Both the position numbers and the translations under genes were made by a program. The notes beneath the pieces were generated by a model that did no database searches, was not told where the DNA came from, and was given only the letters and a program-made list of their open reading frames with translations. DNA of 64,000 nt from Clarireedia homoeocarpa (taxonomy: Eukaryota; Ascomycota; Leotiomycetes; Helotiales; Rutstroemiaceae), in the NCBI GenBank assembly GCA_001465935.1, contig LNKV01000016.1, positions 310,001 to 374,000 of the forward strand, in the 5' to 3' direction. Shown one piece after another: positions 11,541 through 23,211 of the stretch. Within the stretch, counting starts at the first letter, position 1. Every line of letters starts with the position of its first letter.

Positions 11541-12414
11541 ACTCCATCCAGGTGCTTAAGCTTCCTTTGGCTTGACATGACATGGATACCGTTGATTTGA
11601 TGTGCCTGGTGATGATTCATTCATGCTCGCCTGCTCGCCTGCTCACCTTGCATATGATTTCTTTCCCACCCCTAAGGACTTTTTATCACCCTTTTCCGGC
11701 CGAGTCATTTGGATGCATCGAGATATTGATTAACTCAATTCACAGCAAAAAAAAGAAGACGAAGGCGAGAATCATTATTTTTTTGTTTTTTTGGATTGTT
11801 TGATTTGATTTGTTTGTATCTAAACTATGATAATCTAGATAACTCGACCGATGTTCGGGAGCTTGTCACAAAAGATAACTTCTTCCTTCCATCATAAAAA
11901 GCCTTATCGATGATAAGAGGCTAATTATGTCACTCGTCTGTACCCCCAAAAAAAAAGACCCGGACCCTGAATCTGTATCATGCCCATCTCCCGTCGTCAT
12001 GATCGGGGAGGAAAGAAAAATATGCCCTTCTTTCCCTACTTCCTACTATTCTCCCTTTAACTCCTGATTTGTATGTCCCAGCATGCATGAGTGGTGTGAA
12101 TATAAGAAATCCCGAAATCCTTTCATCTGGATCTCCCATCCCCGTAGATGATATCCTTCGTAGTCGTCCCAAGAAAAAGACAAAGGAAATGCCCCCAAAA
12201 TAATATTAAACATAGGAAATAAATAAAAGTTGGTGAGAAGTGAAGAAGACCCGTGTGGTATTTTGTATGTGTACCGCCCATGCCTATGCAAACTCCAGAA
12301 ACCCTATGCTGCTCATAAATGTAGTAAAACAAATCGCTGAAATCGCTTCAAAATCCAAATCCAATGTGGTAATGTACAATCCGAAAAGAAACCTCTGTTG
12401 ACGTCGAGGGAAGT

Positions 12415-13227
12415 TTAATAGACGCTGATGGCATTTATTAAAGCCGGTGATTGTCGAGGAGGTAAATAGTAGCCTTCGTCGAAGAAGGCTTCTTGTTCGG
12501 ATTGCGGTATCGAGGGTGCCGAGGATGTGGATTTGGATGTGTAGTATGAAGTGGTTGCGATTTGTTGACGTTGCTTTTCCGAGAAACTAGGGATGGTATC
12601 TGAAGGAGGAGATGGTGGCATGGATTCGTCTTCTGAAGAGTCCGAGTCGTGGTCGAGTTCTGGTGGGTAAGATGCGGAGTGGGATTGTGTGAGGTGGAGT
12701 TGGAGACTGGAGTAATCTTCCGCTCCATCATCTTCGAATTCCTCCTCGTCCTCCTCTGGTACTTCTTGTGATGAGGTGATGATGCTGCGGGATGGTACGC
12801 GGTGTAATGAGACCATGTCGGCTTCCTCCATATCTTCATCCGAATCGTAATCGCTGCCCGAGTCCGAGGAGTCGGCATCCTCTGCTTGCCAGTCTTCTTC
12901 TGGGTCTTCGATAACCGTATCCGCCCATTGGATGTGTCTTGGTTCTTCTTGCTTGGTGGCCTTCTTGACGGATTGGTTGAACCAGCTTTCTTGTTCCTGT
13001 TCGGCCTCGGCGAGTTCAAGCATCAATGAATCGAGAAGGTTTGCATGGCCGACGAGGAGACGAAGGTTGTGGTCTGCTCGAGCAGCTTCAGAAGAAAGCT
13101 TGCCTCGAGCAGTGTGGGCGAGGTAGTAGGTTTGAGTGATGGACATTCTCTTTGGCTTCAATGGTGATGAGGGTGAGGAAGGGAATTGGGATTGGGAGGA
13201 AAGAGGTGATCTGGAAATTGTCGACAT
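12415..13227 (-). CDS. acidic conserved fungal protein of unknown function
   Basis: Single exon, 270 residues, ATG at 13227 and stop at 12415. Residues 27-90 (starting KRMSITQTYYLAHTARGKLS) are the ordered part: a helical segment with alternating basic and Leu-rich stretches that looks conserved-protein-like. Residues about 100-215 are extremely acidic and Ser-rich (EDADSSDSGSDYDSDEDMEE, PEEDEEEFEDD), suggesting a disordered, possibly phosphorylated region. No membrane segment or signal peptide. From memory, similar short proteins with the YYLAHTARGKLS block occur widely in Pezizomycotina without a known role. It is the only credible gene in about 15 kb, which suggests an elaborately regulated gene, though that is inference. 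Confidence 0.82.
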   Translation of the reverse strand: MSTISRSPLSSQSQFPSSPSSPLKPKRMSITQTYYLAHTARGKLSSEAARADHNLRLLVGHANLLDSLMLELAEAEQEQESWFNQSVKKATKQEEPRHIQWADTVIEDPEEDWQAEDADSSDSGSDYDSDEDMEEADMVSLHRVPSRSIITSSQEVPEEDEEEFEDDGAEDYSSLQLHLTQSHSASYPPELDHDSDSSEDESMPPSPPSDTIPSFSEKQRQQIATTSYYTSKSTSSAPSIPQSEQEAFFDEGYYLPPRQSPALINAISVY

Positions 13228-13831
13228 TTTGTATTGTTTATGCGGTAATGTTGCTGCAGTATTGAATGACTCAAGGCAGCCAATTTTTTTATTTTTTTTT
13301 AAACGAGCCCGAGGATCGGTGACTGAAAAGTGATACCGGGGTATCTATGGGAGGTTTGTTACGGGCGGGTGGTGGTGATGATCTGGGAGAAAAGGTTTTT
13401 TGGTGACTGTGCAGACTGTGCAGACTGTGTACTTCTCAAAGACTGATGTTGGGAAGGGTGAAGTTATTGATGTCTTGTTGAAGTAAATATTGGATGAGGA
13501 TGGGAATGGGAGGAGGTATCAGAATGGATCATGAGGAGGAATTCGGGCAGTCTTTGTATCCAGATGATTTCGCAGACTCTCGTAAAAATCCCGCCAGCAT
13601 TTTGCATATGGATACCATGGAGCCATGGACATCCAAGGGCTGATTCATACGACCGAAACTCCGTCTCGTCCGTCTGTGGACGTAAGGCACCTTGCCGGGT
13701 CATTAACCCCATGGCGCTAAGGAAAGGGAAGAAAAGAAACAGCAAATTGGGGGGGAGCTAAGCCTCTCTGGGTAATAGTCTTACAGCGGATGGGCCGCAG
13801 CCAAAGTCCGCGCGCAAGAATGGGAAGGAAG

Positions 13832-13859
13832 CGGTGGGCGGTGGGCGGTGGGCGGTGGG
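13832..13859 (+). repeat. GGTGGGC repeat, potential G-quadruplex
   Basis: Four copies of GGTGGGC give four GGG runs separated by 4-base loops (CGGT) on the plus strand, fitting the standard quadruplex pattern. It lies about 600 bases upstream of the start of the acidic-protein gene. Confidence 0.7.
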
Positions 13860-15190
13860 ATTTCTCAGCCGATCAGCCAAATGAAGCTAAGGCAGCGAAT
13901 ACTTCAAAGGAGTTTAATTCGATGATGACAAAGGTTCTGAATGCACTGCCAGCCAATATCCAGCTTACGAAATGCCCAGCTTAACTAATACTGGTTTGGG
14001 GACTTGATGCTGCTTCTTGCCCGTTCTCTGCTCGGAGTTGTGTCGTATTTCCACCAGCCAAGTGTACACAAAGCCCGAAGGAATACGTCCATATGTCGAT
14101 ACGTCGTAGTTTCGTCGTAGTTTCTTCAACTCCCTCCCACTCCAAGATGCCAAAGTAGTCATTTAACCTTGTCTTTGGTGGCCCCGTTCCTCGAGTCTTT
14201 GACTACTCCGCAATGTTTCACTTGCTCATAATGATCTCCTTTGTGTGATATTGGATTTTACGTTCCAAAAGCGGCAGCAATGAATATCCGCGCCAAAAAA
14301 AAAAAAAACCCAAAAACCCCCCAAAAAAAGTGATTAGTATTCTCCGACAACCTCCCACACCCACCTACACCCACCTACACCCACCCACCCACGGCCCATC
14401 GATGACAAACTCGCTATCTCCACTTCGACATCTAGACATGTCGACCCTTTGTGGCACGCCCTTCAGTGAGATAGATGCTTCTTTCTTTCGACTTCCATCT
14501 TACAAAGCAGAGAATGACACCATTTCTCCAGATTATCAATTTTCCCGTGCTCCAACGTCGGCGGTGGTAGTTGGCGGGTCAAGAATATTCCTTTGTTGAT
14601 ATGGTTGAGTGCAGAGTGCACAGTGTATAGTGTGTAATCCTTCCCGTAGTCGATTCACAATCCCACACACGCACCTCGTGCTCGCATCTGATTAGCCATG
14701 ATGATTCCTCAACGTGCCAAAGTGTTGCGTGTGATAACACGCGTAGAAAGGATCCATTCCTTGAATCTCCCCAAAACTCGGCAGCCTGACCCTCAGTGAA
14801 ATGAATGCCCTACATACACCTACATACACCTACATCGAACTACGAAACACGGTCAACAGGCAAACAACCAACCGCAGAATCGAAAGGCACAAAGGCGAGT
14901 GCAGGCCTCCACGAAAGAGAAAAAGCCATGACTCTTGCCCCGCCATTTTCGCTCTGCCCCCTACCCTTACCGAGCAGAGAACACCCAATGCTAATGTACG
15001 AACATGTCCACGAAGCTGCCACGAAAGCGAAATGTGAACCCCCTTGGTCCTGATAGGGCAATTAGTTGGCAGCCTACTGTACATACTAGGCACGCGGGTT
15101 TTCTTTGTTTTGGCTTGTTTTGGCTTGTCTCGTCTCGCTCGCCTTATTACGCACAGCAAACCAACGCACAGCACAGCATACAGTGCAGCA

Positions 15191-15226
15191 CAGGAGGGTA
15201 GGAGGGTAGGAGGGTAGGAGGGTAGC
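15191..15226 (+). repeat. GGAGGGTA repeat, potential G-quadruplex
   Basis: Four copies of GGAGGGTA place GGG runs at 15196, 15204, 15212 and 15220 with regular 5-base loops on the plus strand. Confidence 0.75.
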
Positions 15227-16309
15227 CATCTACCCAAGTATCATCTCCATCCATGCGACGGTTTTCCTAATTCAATCGCCCAGTCTCCAGTTCGAATTCC
15301 GCACATATCGCACGTAAGCAAGAGCTCTTACCACACCCCCCCTCCGCCAAGATCAAATCTGCGACCGTGTTGAAAGATTGATCTCCGCCTTTCTGCACCT
15401 GCACCTATCTGCAATCTCGCAGGGCTTTTCCCACACAGTGCCGGTAGGTATTCGGAAACTTTTTCATCAACCTACGATTGTCTCTGTTCATCCCACCGAT
15501 ATTCTGTCGCTGTCTCGTCTATGTCCGCTTGGATTCTCGTGGGATCCTTGCTTCAATTCATTACATGCAGATCTGTTCCTGATTATGATGGACAGGCCAT
15601 GGAAGCCACACATACGAAGTACAGTATGGGCCAAAGGAAAAAAAAAAGATATTCCACATTCCTCCGATACCGAAATAATGCAGAAATCAAGCCTCGAAGC
15701 TGTGTTGGGATACTCGGTAACTCGGGGTTTGAAGGGTTCCTTTCCCTGCATCACCTCAAAACCTTTACACCCGAGACGAGACGATGAACGAATCAACCAA
15801 CCCGTGTCTATCCGTCAACTCCGCCGTACCTGTCGTGGAGGTGGAGTTTCCGGCTATCCAAATACAAATACCAATACAGATACAGATACAGATACAGTAT
15901 ATACAGTAGGAACGGATAATGAACGGATAATGCGGTAGGATAGATAGATGCCTACTCTAGGTCCCTAGATACCTCGATACCAGGATAGTTCGCGTGCTCT
16001 CTTAATCATCGACATCATCGTTTCCTGCCCTGCCGTGCCCTGCCCTGGCCTATTCTGCTGGCTCCATAACTTTATTTCAATCTTTAAATTTTTCTTCTTA
16101 CTAACTACTCGGGCTTGGGCCAGTATGGATCCCTCTTTCTTCGCAGGCCCGATATCACTTATTCAGATCCTCATTGTTAGACGCCGCACAGTCATCGTTT
16201 GGAAAAACAAGCGTGAAAATTGAAAATTGATACATGAAGATCCGCAAATCCGGCCGAGTCACTACCCGATGACTCCTACAGTACTTTATACAGTACTTTG
16301 ATATTGGGC

Positions 16310-16385
16310 AGGCAAGGCAGGCAGGGCAGGCAGAGCGGCACAGGACACAGGACACAGGACACAGGACAGGGCAGCACAGGACAGG
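16310..16385. repeat. GGCAG and CAGGACA tandem repeats
   Basis: A GGCAG-rich stretch passes into about four CAGGACA heptamers and then related CAGGACAGG sequence. Confidence 0.8.
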
Positions 16386-17040
16386 AACAGTCATAACTTT
16401 TGCAAGCCTTCCAACGTGCTGTGCTGGACATACTCAAAGAGGCAATTAATTGATTTGTCATTTGGATGAATCCTTCCTGACGTTTCAACGTATTCCTTTC
16501 TCTCCATTCGGTGTTTGCTAAGCTCCGTGTCGCGTAACCTTAATTCCATAACGTATCCCACACTCCCACATGTTCCCTTACGAGGGTCGGATTCTGATTG
16601 GATACCGCGCAGGTTGGGTGTGCGCGTTCCCTTCCGTATCCGTATATCAAACTGATCTTACATGAAAAAGCCAAATAGAAGTAGTTGTCAGCGGGGTTTG
16701 AAGAACGGAGATAACCTTACCGTTCTTCGTTTAATGCGATCCTTCGTACTCGTACTTCGAATAGAATATTTTCATTGGTGGAATCGCGAGCTTTGGCTTG
16801 ATGCCTGGATATTGATGAATAATTCAATAGCCTTTGTCATCATCTTCTTCTGCGGCATCGCGAACTTATCCGAATTAGGAGAATGCCAATTTGGATATTT
16901 GAAATCGGATTTGAGATGTTGCATGCATGCTTGCATGCAGTCGGTCAGTGATGCTCATCTATCCTCCTCCCCATGTTTCATACATAAATGTCAACACAAA
17001 AGCTTGGAGGTGAGGACTAGCCCGCTAGCTAACTGTACTG

Positions 17041-17082
17041 TAGCGGTAGCAGTAGCAGTAGCAGTAGCAGTAGCAGGAGCAG
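17041..17082. repeat. GTAGCA hexanucleotide repeat
   Basis: About six copies of GTAGCA, the source of an Ala-Val run in the overlying open frame. Confidence 0.85.
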
Positions 17083-18854
17083 TTTGTCTTACCTTGGTCT
17101 TACCTTGTATGAATGAGCGAGCACACACATCGTCGCCGTGTACAACTTTCGCTACCGATATTTCCTCGTTGCTTATCCTTACCACAACCATCGTATGTAC
17201 ACACCAACCTTTCCTTTCTTCCCTCTCCTCCACGCGCTCACCTCGTGAAAATGGATCCCACTTACCCCAGGTCGATCCAAATCTTACCCAACCCACCCAA
17301 CCTACCCAAAGAACAGGTCAACGCGTCGCCGTACCCGAACGGGCATACCAAGAGAGGCTGAGTTCCCTGAGCGACACGCACAGCCTTATGGAGATCATAT
17401 AAGGTCCAACGTCAGATTATGGGAGAAAGAAGTCCCAGCTTTACACATCGTACCTGGCGTTCCTGGACTAGACAAATAGTGCCAGTAAGAAGCCAAGCGA
17501 GACATGTACCCATTTTGGGTACCAAGCGCGTGCGTTACTCTACTATCCCCCCTGTACCCGTATGGTATGGTATCGTGTCCTATCTAATCGTATTCTATAC
17601 GTACATGTAGGTCGTTCCATCCGTGCTGTGCTGTGGTGGTGGGATTTTCAATATTTGTTATATTAAGCTATGTCTGACTGTCAATTGCAACTATTGAATG
17701 CTCCTAGCTTTCCAGCAGCTGAAGGATGAACATCACCTAGTGGTAGTCGTTTGTCCGTACGAAGCAAGTTGACGGGATCCATCTTTAGATGTCGTCCAGG
17801 GAGGTTCCGTGGTATTGGATTCTTACGTCAATGATCGCCGTATAAGTTGAACTATTTCGCTTTTTACTTTTAGGTTATATTCGACAGAGGTCAAGTGCTC
17901 GGCGCGAATACGCTGATGGAGCGGATACTTTTTTCTTCTTTGCGATCTCCTACAATTTATGATATTCCCGGGGGCTATCCATGGTTATGGGAGGATCGTC
18001 TAAAGTCAGGCGTACAATGGATAATGGCAGGTGGACTTGACGGAAGCTAAACAGGTTCAAGCTTTCGAGCTATCGAGCCATACCGCCGGCACTCATTTCT
18101 CTTACTGCAGGAAGAATGTTGGAGCTATGTCGATCAGTTGTACGAAGTACAATGCTCACAATAGCGTCGTTATGCATCAATGTCACAAGCGTGAGCACTC
18201 AGGATTCTTCATATCACACCCGGTCTGCGTTACCTTGATGACTGTTTCACGTAATTGGGCTGGAGTGTTGTTCGAATTTAGCCTTCAAAGAAGCGCCTCA
18301 GCATTTTCCGAGCTCCAGTAACGACCTAATTCGGTTGAGGTGTTTGTTTAATGGAACCTCAACGTCCGGAAAATAGAGCTTCCGCTCACTCATGTCATAT
18401 GATCTCCAGAGAAACAGATATTTTGCAAGCTGCAACTGAGGAGCCACTACTGTACAATGCGGGGCAGCAGTTCTGGACTTTCAGGATGAACCCATTCGGG
18501 GAATATACTCAAAGCGGGATACCAAAAAGAGAAAAATAAAAACTGTTGGCTCCGACTTGTTCAACCATCACTAGCATGCAACATGACGAAAATCCTTGGC
18601 ATCAAACCCAATCGGAGTTACGGAGTCAACATTCCAGATTCGTTCGTTCCCATTCCGGCCCGTGACCCTGCTCTAGGGATTATTATATGCTGAAACTCCA
18701 CTTCGGCCCTGATTTTTCCTTGTTTTGTTCCTTGAATTTTCGGAGAGCCGCATTCGAAAAGTCGGAGTTAATGATTGGGGGAGGGGGGTTTCCTAGTTTT
18801 CCTGACGTCGTGCCGGCAGGATGAGAGGGGTATTTGTTTCCATATTAGATGTTG

Positions 18855-18944
18855 AGTTCTAGGGTTCTGAAGTTCTGGGATTCTGAAGTTCTGGGATTCT
18901 GAAGTTCTGGGGTTCTGAAGTTCTGGGGTTCTGGGGTTCTGGAT
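18855..18944. repeat. TTCTGAAGTTCTGGGA minisatellite
   Basis: About five copies of a roughly 16-base unit made of two TTCTG half-units, decaying at its right end into plain TTCTGGGG repeats. Confidence 0.85.
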
Positions 18945-19513
18945 TCCATATTCCAAATTCTGAATTCTGACTGGGGAAGTGGCCTTTTGCGGAAGGAAGC
19001 GAATCATGATGCAAGGGATTGTTCCGTGGAGTTTGGGCCTTTGTCGAACTTGATTATTTGGAGTTTTGAGAGTTCCGGCGGCTCTTCTGGTGGTTTCAAA
19101 CGGATAGATATGCAGGGCTCGACGGTGCGTTTCTGGTTCTGGACGAAGGGAATGATGTAACGGATCGGATCGTCTTATCGTTCTTGAACATGGAGGGGGA
19201 AAACGAACAAAACGCTTCTTGAGCTGTTGTTTTCGGAATTAAGACGCTGGCAGCATTTGGATTCGGAATAGCAAGGACAATGGATCTAGACCTTTTGCTC
19301 CGACGTCACCCTTCCGTTCCGTTCCGTACTACCTACCCCTTTATCTCGAGGAGTTATCGCCGATGATAAACATCCCTACGCCGACGAGCTTCAGCATAGC
19401 GTCCGTCTACTTGCGATCCGATCATACCAATCCACACAATTCAAGAGAGCGGAAGGAGCGCATGGAAAGCAGCAGCGGTATCCCAAAATGCAAGTAAAGT
19501 AAGAATCAAGCAA

Positions 19514-19535
19514 TTCAGTACAGTACAGTACAGTA
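19514..19535. repeat. TACAG pentanucleotide repeat
   Basis: Four copies of GTACA/TACAG; short ACAT repeats follow at about 19584-19597. Confidence 0.75.
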
Positions 19536-20810
19536 GCTCTCTCCTCGCTCCTGCTCCTCCACGCTGTGAAAATTACTCGTGTACATACATACATACATAT
19601 ATATCATCGACCGACTATCTCACCAAATAGAAAGAGAGCGAAATACTTTACATTACATTAATTACACTGCGCGCCTCGCCTCGTTGGACTACGAATGGAC
19701 TGACTGACTGACTATTCACACGTACGCAATGCCCCGCGCTCTTTCTCCTTCTGCTTTGCTTTCTAGCCTAATAATAAAAATGTACCATGGCAACAGCACC
19801 AGTACCAGCACCAACCACTGCTATCTAAATTCCTCGCTCCATCTCCCCATCTACCTCTGCTACTTGCTTCCCTTTGAAAGCATGGTTCCGGCTAGTGATG
19901 AGTGAGTACATGTACATACATCTACCCCATCTAACCTCCTCCCCGTTCCCCAACCCAGGAGGCTCCAGGCGATCGATTAATGCATACCCGATTGATTCTT
20001 GAGATCTTACCTATGTACTGTACGCTCTGCACCGTGTTTTGTGGGCGAGGAGAGACTTCATGATAAGATATTATCAACCTGGAATGCTGGATATGAGTTT
20101 TGACCAGAAATAGAATCAAGTACAGTATTGTATTGTAACGACATTTGATTCTTCCTCGTCTTCCCTCAGACTCCCCACATCTAGCTAAACGAAGTAACTA
20201 GATAGTCATCATCGCACCCCCCTTTCCCCCTTCGCTTCCTAGACCCTCCCTCCTCATCCAAGTTCACTCATTCTACATCCTAGCTCCGCTACTTAGTACC
20301 AGATATGCATCTACGCAACCTCACCCGCTCATCTCATCCCATCTCAACTCATCTCATACCAAAACACGGTCATCCATACATCTCTCGCTTCATCTCCCAC
20401 TCAACCTCCATCTCCATCTCACTGATTGCTAAACCCATCTGTGCTGCACCATCCATAGCTTAGCTTATCATATGGCTCTCAAAATATCAAAAACAGCACA
20501 TAACAAAGCGCCCCATATTCCCAGCTCATTCCATCCCATTGCATGCCATATATTCCACCATACCAAACCCAAAAATGCAAATACGCATGCGCACCAACAA
20601 CACCCATCCAAGTCTATATTTCCCTCTTTTCGCCCATTCTCGACAATTGACCCAAATGTATCCCAGCTATTTGTAAATCCATAACGCCTCTGTTTTCACG
20701 CTTACTTGCTTGCCTGCTAGCTTGCAAGTTCAGCTACTGTGAAGTCGAGCGAGTGTAGAAGTGTATGCACGAAAACATTTACACAAAATGAAAGACCACA
20801 GGACAAGTGT

Positions 20811-23211
20811 CTAAACCGCTCCAAGGTCCTTCAAAGCCCCCGCCAATCTTCTGTAATCTCTTAGCAAATCCAGGACCTCGTTGATCTTCAAATCTCCTGG
20901 GTTCTGTATCTCCATGAATCGCTTGATAGGTGGAGCGACCTTCGGTGTCTCCTTAGGTGGAAGAACAGGTGCCAAATCGGGGGATGCCTATATCATGTCA
21001 GTAAGATTACAGCAGGCCAGGCAATAAGGCTACTCACAGTAGTCAAATCCGCCACCCCTCCGTCTGGAATCGTGTTTCGGGTTGGCGTAGGCATAGGCGC
21101 GGGAGTAGGCGTGGTAGGAGTAGTTACACGTCCAAAACCACGCATCATACCCATTCCAGCGATTCTGTTTATAGGATTTAGAGAATTGCCCAAGTTCCTC
21201 ATGGACTCAACAATAGCAGGGTTACTACTAGCAGCCTGTGGGGACGGTGTGCCCTTCTCACTGCCATCTTCCTGTGTGAAAGCTACCTTCTTGCTAGCAC
21301 TTCCGCCACTTCGGTTACTATCTGTACTTCTTTCTCGGGTCATTTTCCGACCGCCGATGAAGCTCAGTACTCTCTCGTCTAGTTTAGGAGCTGAATCACT
21401 TCTGTTACGGGCCTGAGATTTGGTTTCAGATGTAGGCTCGTTGTTTGTATTCTTGACATCTGGACTGTGAGGAGTGCTGTCACCACTAGCCGAAGCATCA
21501 TCTTCAGGCGGAGGAGTGCTGATGAGTTTTCTAGCATCGTCTAGTGTCTTGGGAACTATGATCTCCTTCGATTGGCCTGCGATATCTCTTTCTTTCAGCT
21601 TTCCGAGCAAGAATTTGTAGCTATCTCCAAGACTGTTGCTTATGCTTTTTAATCCTTGGTCAGCAGTATCGAGAATGGCATCCCCGGCTGCACCGAAGGC
21701 AGCCGGTGGCTGAAATAGATCGCTGAGTCTTCGTTCAGATCCAGAAGCTGCCGGTCGAAGTGATACCAACGAGGAAGCAGTGGACTTAGAGACACTAGCA
21801 TTTGGTGTCGCCGAAATAACTGCTGAAGGCGAAGGACCAGTAGACGGGACATCAACTGTCAAGGATTCCGGTTTATCTGCTCTTGGTGTGCTAGGTCGAC
21901 TGCTGAGTTTTGGCGGCCCAGATGGTATTTCGTCTGCTCGCAAACTGGCGAGATCTACTGTTTCGAGGAACGATATCGCCGCCTCTAGATTTGTGAGACA
22001 GTATGCAGCTTCTCCATCAATTTTTGACTCGCATCTAAACCTCTGGATAAAGTAGAGGTTGCTTATAACATCCATGCCTTCTGGCCGAGATGTTATGAGA
22101 GTATATATGAGCATAGGCATGATTTCGTCAGCCGAAGAAGATGGGTGGAAATGTGCTAAGGTATCAACAATACTTTTGTGAGCTGCTTTGAGATGGTTCA
22201 GTTTTCCAAGCGGATACTTTTCGTCATTCATCGCGATCAGTTGTGTCCGTGCTTCTTCTAACCACTCGCGAACTTCCATCTCACGCTTCGCTATAGCGCC
22301 TGCATCCTCTGTTGATTCTAGACCTAGATCAACCCCTAAGTCTGTAAGCCCAATGCCAACGACCGACAGTGCAGCGGTTTTAGATCGCAGTTTTTCATCC
22401 TGAGCTTCATCTTGTGTACTTCTATGTCGCCATATCCTGTCATATATCCCCTCACAAACTCTTCTTTCGATAGCCTCTTCTAAGACCCCACGTTTATGTT
22501 CCAGTGCTTTCCTGGCACGTTTTCGATCGTTGATCTCCTCGCTAGTCAGCATCTGCTGCTCAGAAGATCCTCTTTCTGCTGGTTTAGGACGTTCCTTATT
22601 CATGGAAGCCGCCTTCGCCCTGAACTTGCTAGCTGTGGATGAGAAAGATGATAGTGATGGTACTGGAGAGCTATCTCGATGTTGGCGGGAAGACAGTGCC
22701 GAGATGTGAGTGTTAATGTGATTCGCTGCAACTGCATAAAAGTCTTGAAACAGAGCGGATAATTTCTCAATGGATGGTGGAGTTGGGTGTACTTTTGCAG
22801 AAAGCGAGTCAATGAAGCTGTATAGTCTGTTAGCATATAATTAGAACAAGCATTTGGGCCAGCAAACCTATCTGCCAGGCTCACAAGCTCTATGGGAAGT
22901 TCGTCAAAGTCTGCAGGCAACTTCCCGGAGCCCTCAGTAGTTGCTTCATGCCCTTTCTCATCTTCATTCTTCTCAGATATATTTGGTTCAGCCCCTAGCC
23001 GCTGATTCTCCCTCCCATTCGTCCTGTCTCCCATAACTACAGCTGGAATAGCACCATTCTGTATCGTACTGGCTCTGGAAATACGAGTCGATCGGTCTGG
23101 ACTGGAGGGTTCCAACTTGGAGAACGACTTGGACTGTTGTAGGGGACGAGGGCGTGAAGCATCGTTCTTTCTATCCGGAGAAGCCATGAAATCTGGAAGG
23201 GCGAAATGCAT
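20811..23211 (-). CDS. VPS9-domain Rab5-type guanine nucleotide exchange factor
   Basis: Three exons (23211-22868, 22826-21038, 20987-20811; introns 41 and 50 bases) give 769 residues. Residues about 185-420 hold a basic helical bundle followed by a VPS9 domain: ADEIMPMLIYTLITSRPEG, then YFIQRF and YCLTNLEAAISFLE, closely following the family pattern of a conserved Asp in the LIY helix and a YxxTN block. This domain activates Rab5-class GTPases on endosomes. The rest is Ser/Pro-rich and disordered. The C-terminus (last exon) has no CUE-like ubiquitin-binding domain, so it looks like the Muk1 type rather than Vps9 itself. Alternative ATGs at 23232 and 23187 are in frame; 23211 is a compromise. 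Both junctions preserve the frame and the domain call is strong; the subfamily is tentative. Confidence 0.88.

Larger units (their letters stand above)
5847..12414. other. gene-poor, simple-repeat-rich region I
   Basis: About 6.6 kb with no convincing gene. Open frames of 150-233 codons (8510-8965, 9130-9666, 10432-11133) are translations of microsatellites and Pro/His/Ser/Thr-rich low-complexity DNA, without splice or family support. The stretch is packed with short tandem repeats (CCCAT, GCAGA, TTTGGCA, CTCACAC, CGCTCACGTTCA, GA, CATC, AGAAC, GAAAAG) and homopolymer tracts, often with pyrimidines on the plus strand. A long untranslated leader, a non-coding RNA or extended regulatory DNA are all possible. 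Confidence 0.6.
13228..20810. other. gene-poor, simple-repeat-rich region II
   Basis: About 7.6 kb without a convincing gene. It lies upstream of the acidic-protein gene and downstream of the VPS9-domain gene. The longest ATG-started frame (16662-17402, 246 codons) contains an Ala-Val run encoded by a GTAGCA microsatellite and ends in low-complexity Pro/Thr/Gln; it is unsupported. Two four-run G-tract arrays, several minisatellites and TACAG, ACAT and CATC-type repeats are present. Confidence 0.6.

Noticed and set aside
15281..15310. AGTTCGAATTCC resembling a tRNA B box
   Set aside because: No matching A box or acceptor stem can be folded around it; the same holds for GGTTCAAATCA near 63538.
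15378..15938. 186-codon open frame
   Set aside because: Non-ATG start, ends in an Asn-Thr/Asp-Thr run coded by a GATACA-type repeat; no conserved motif.
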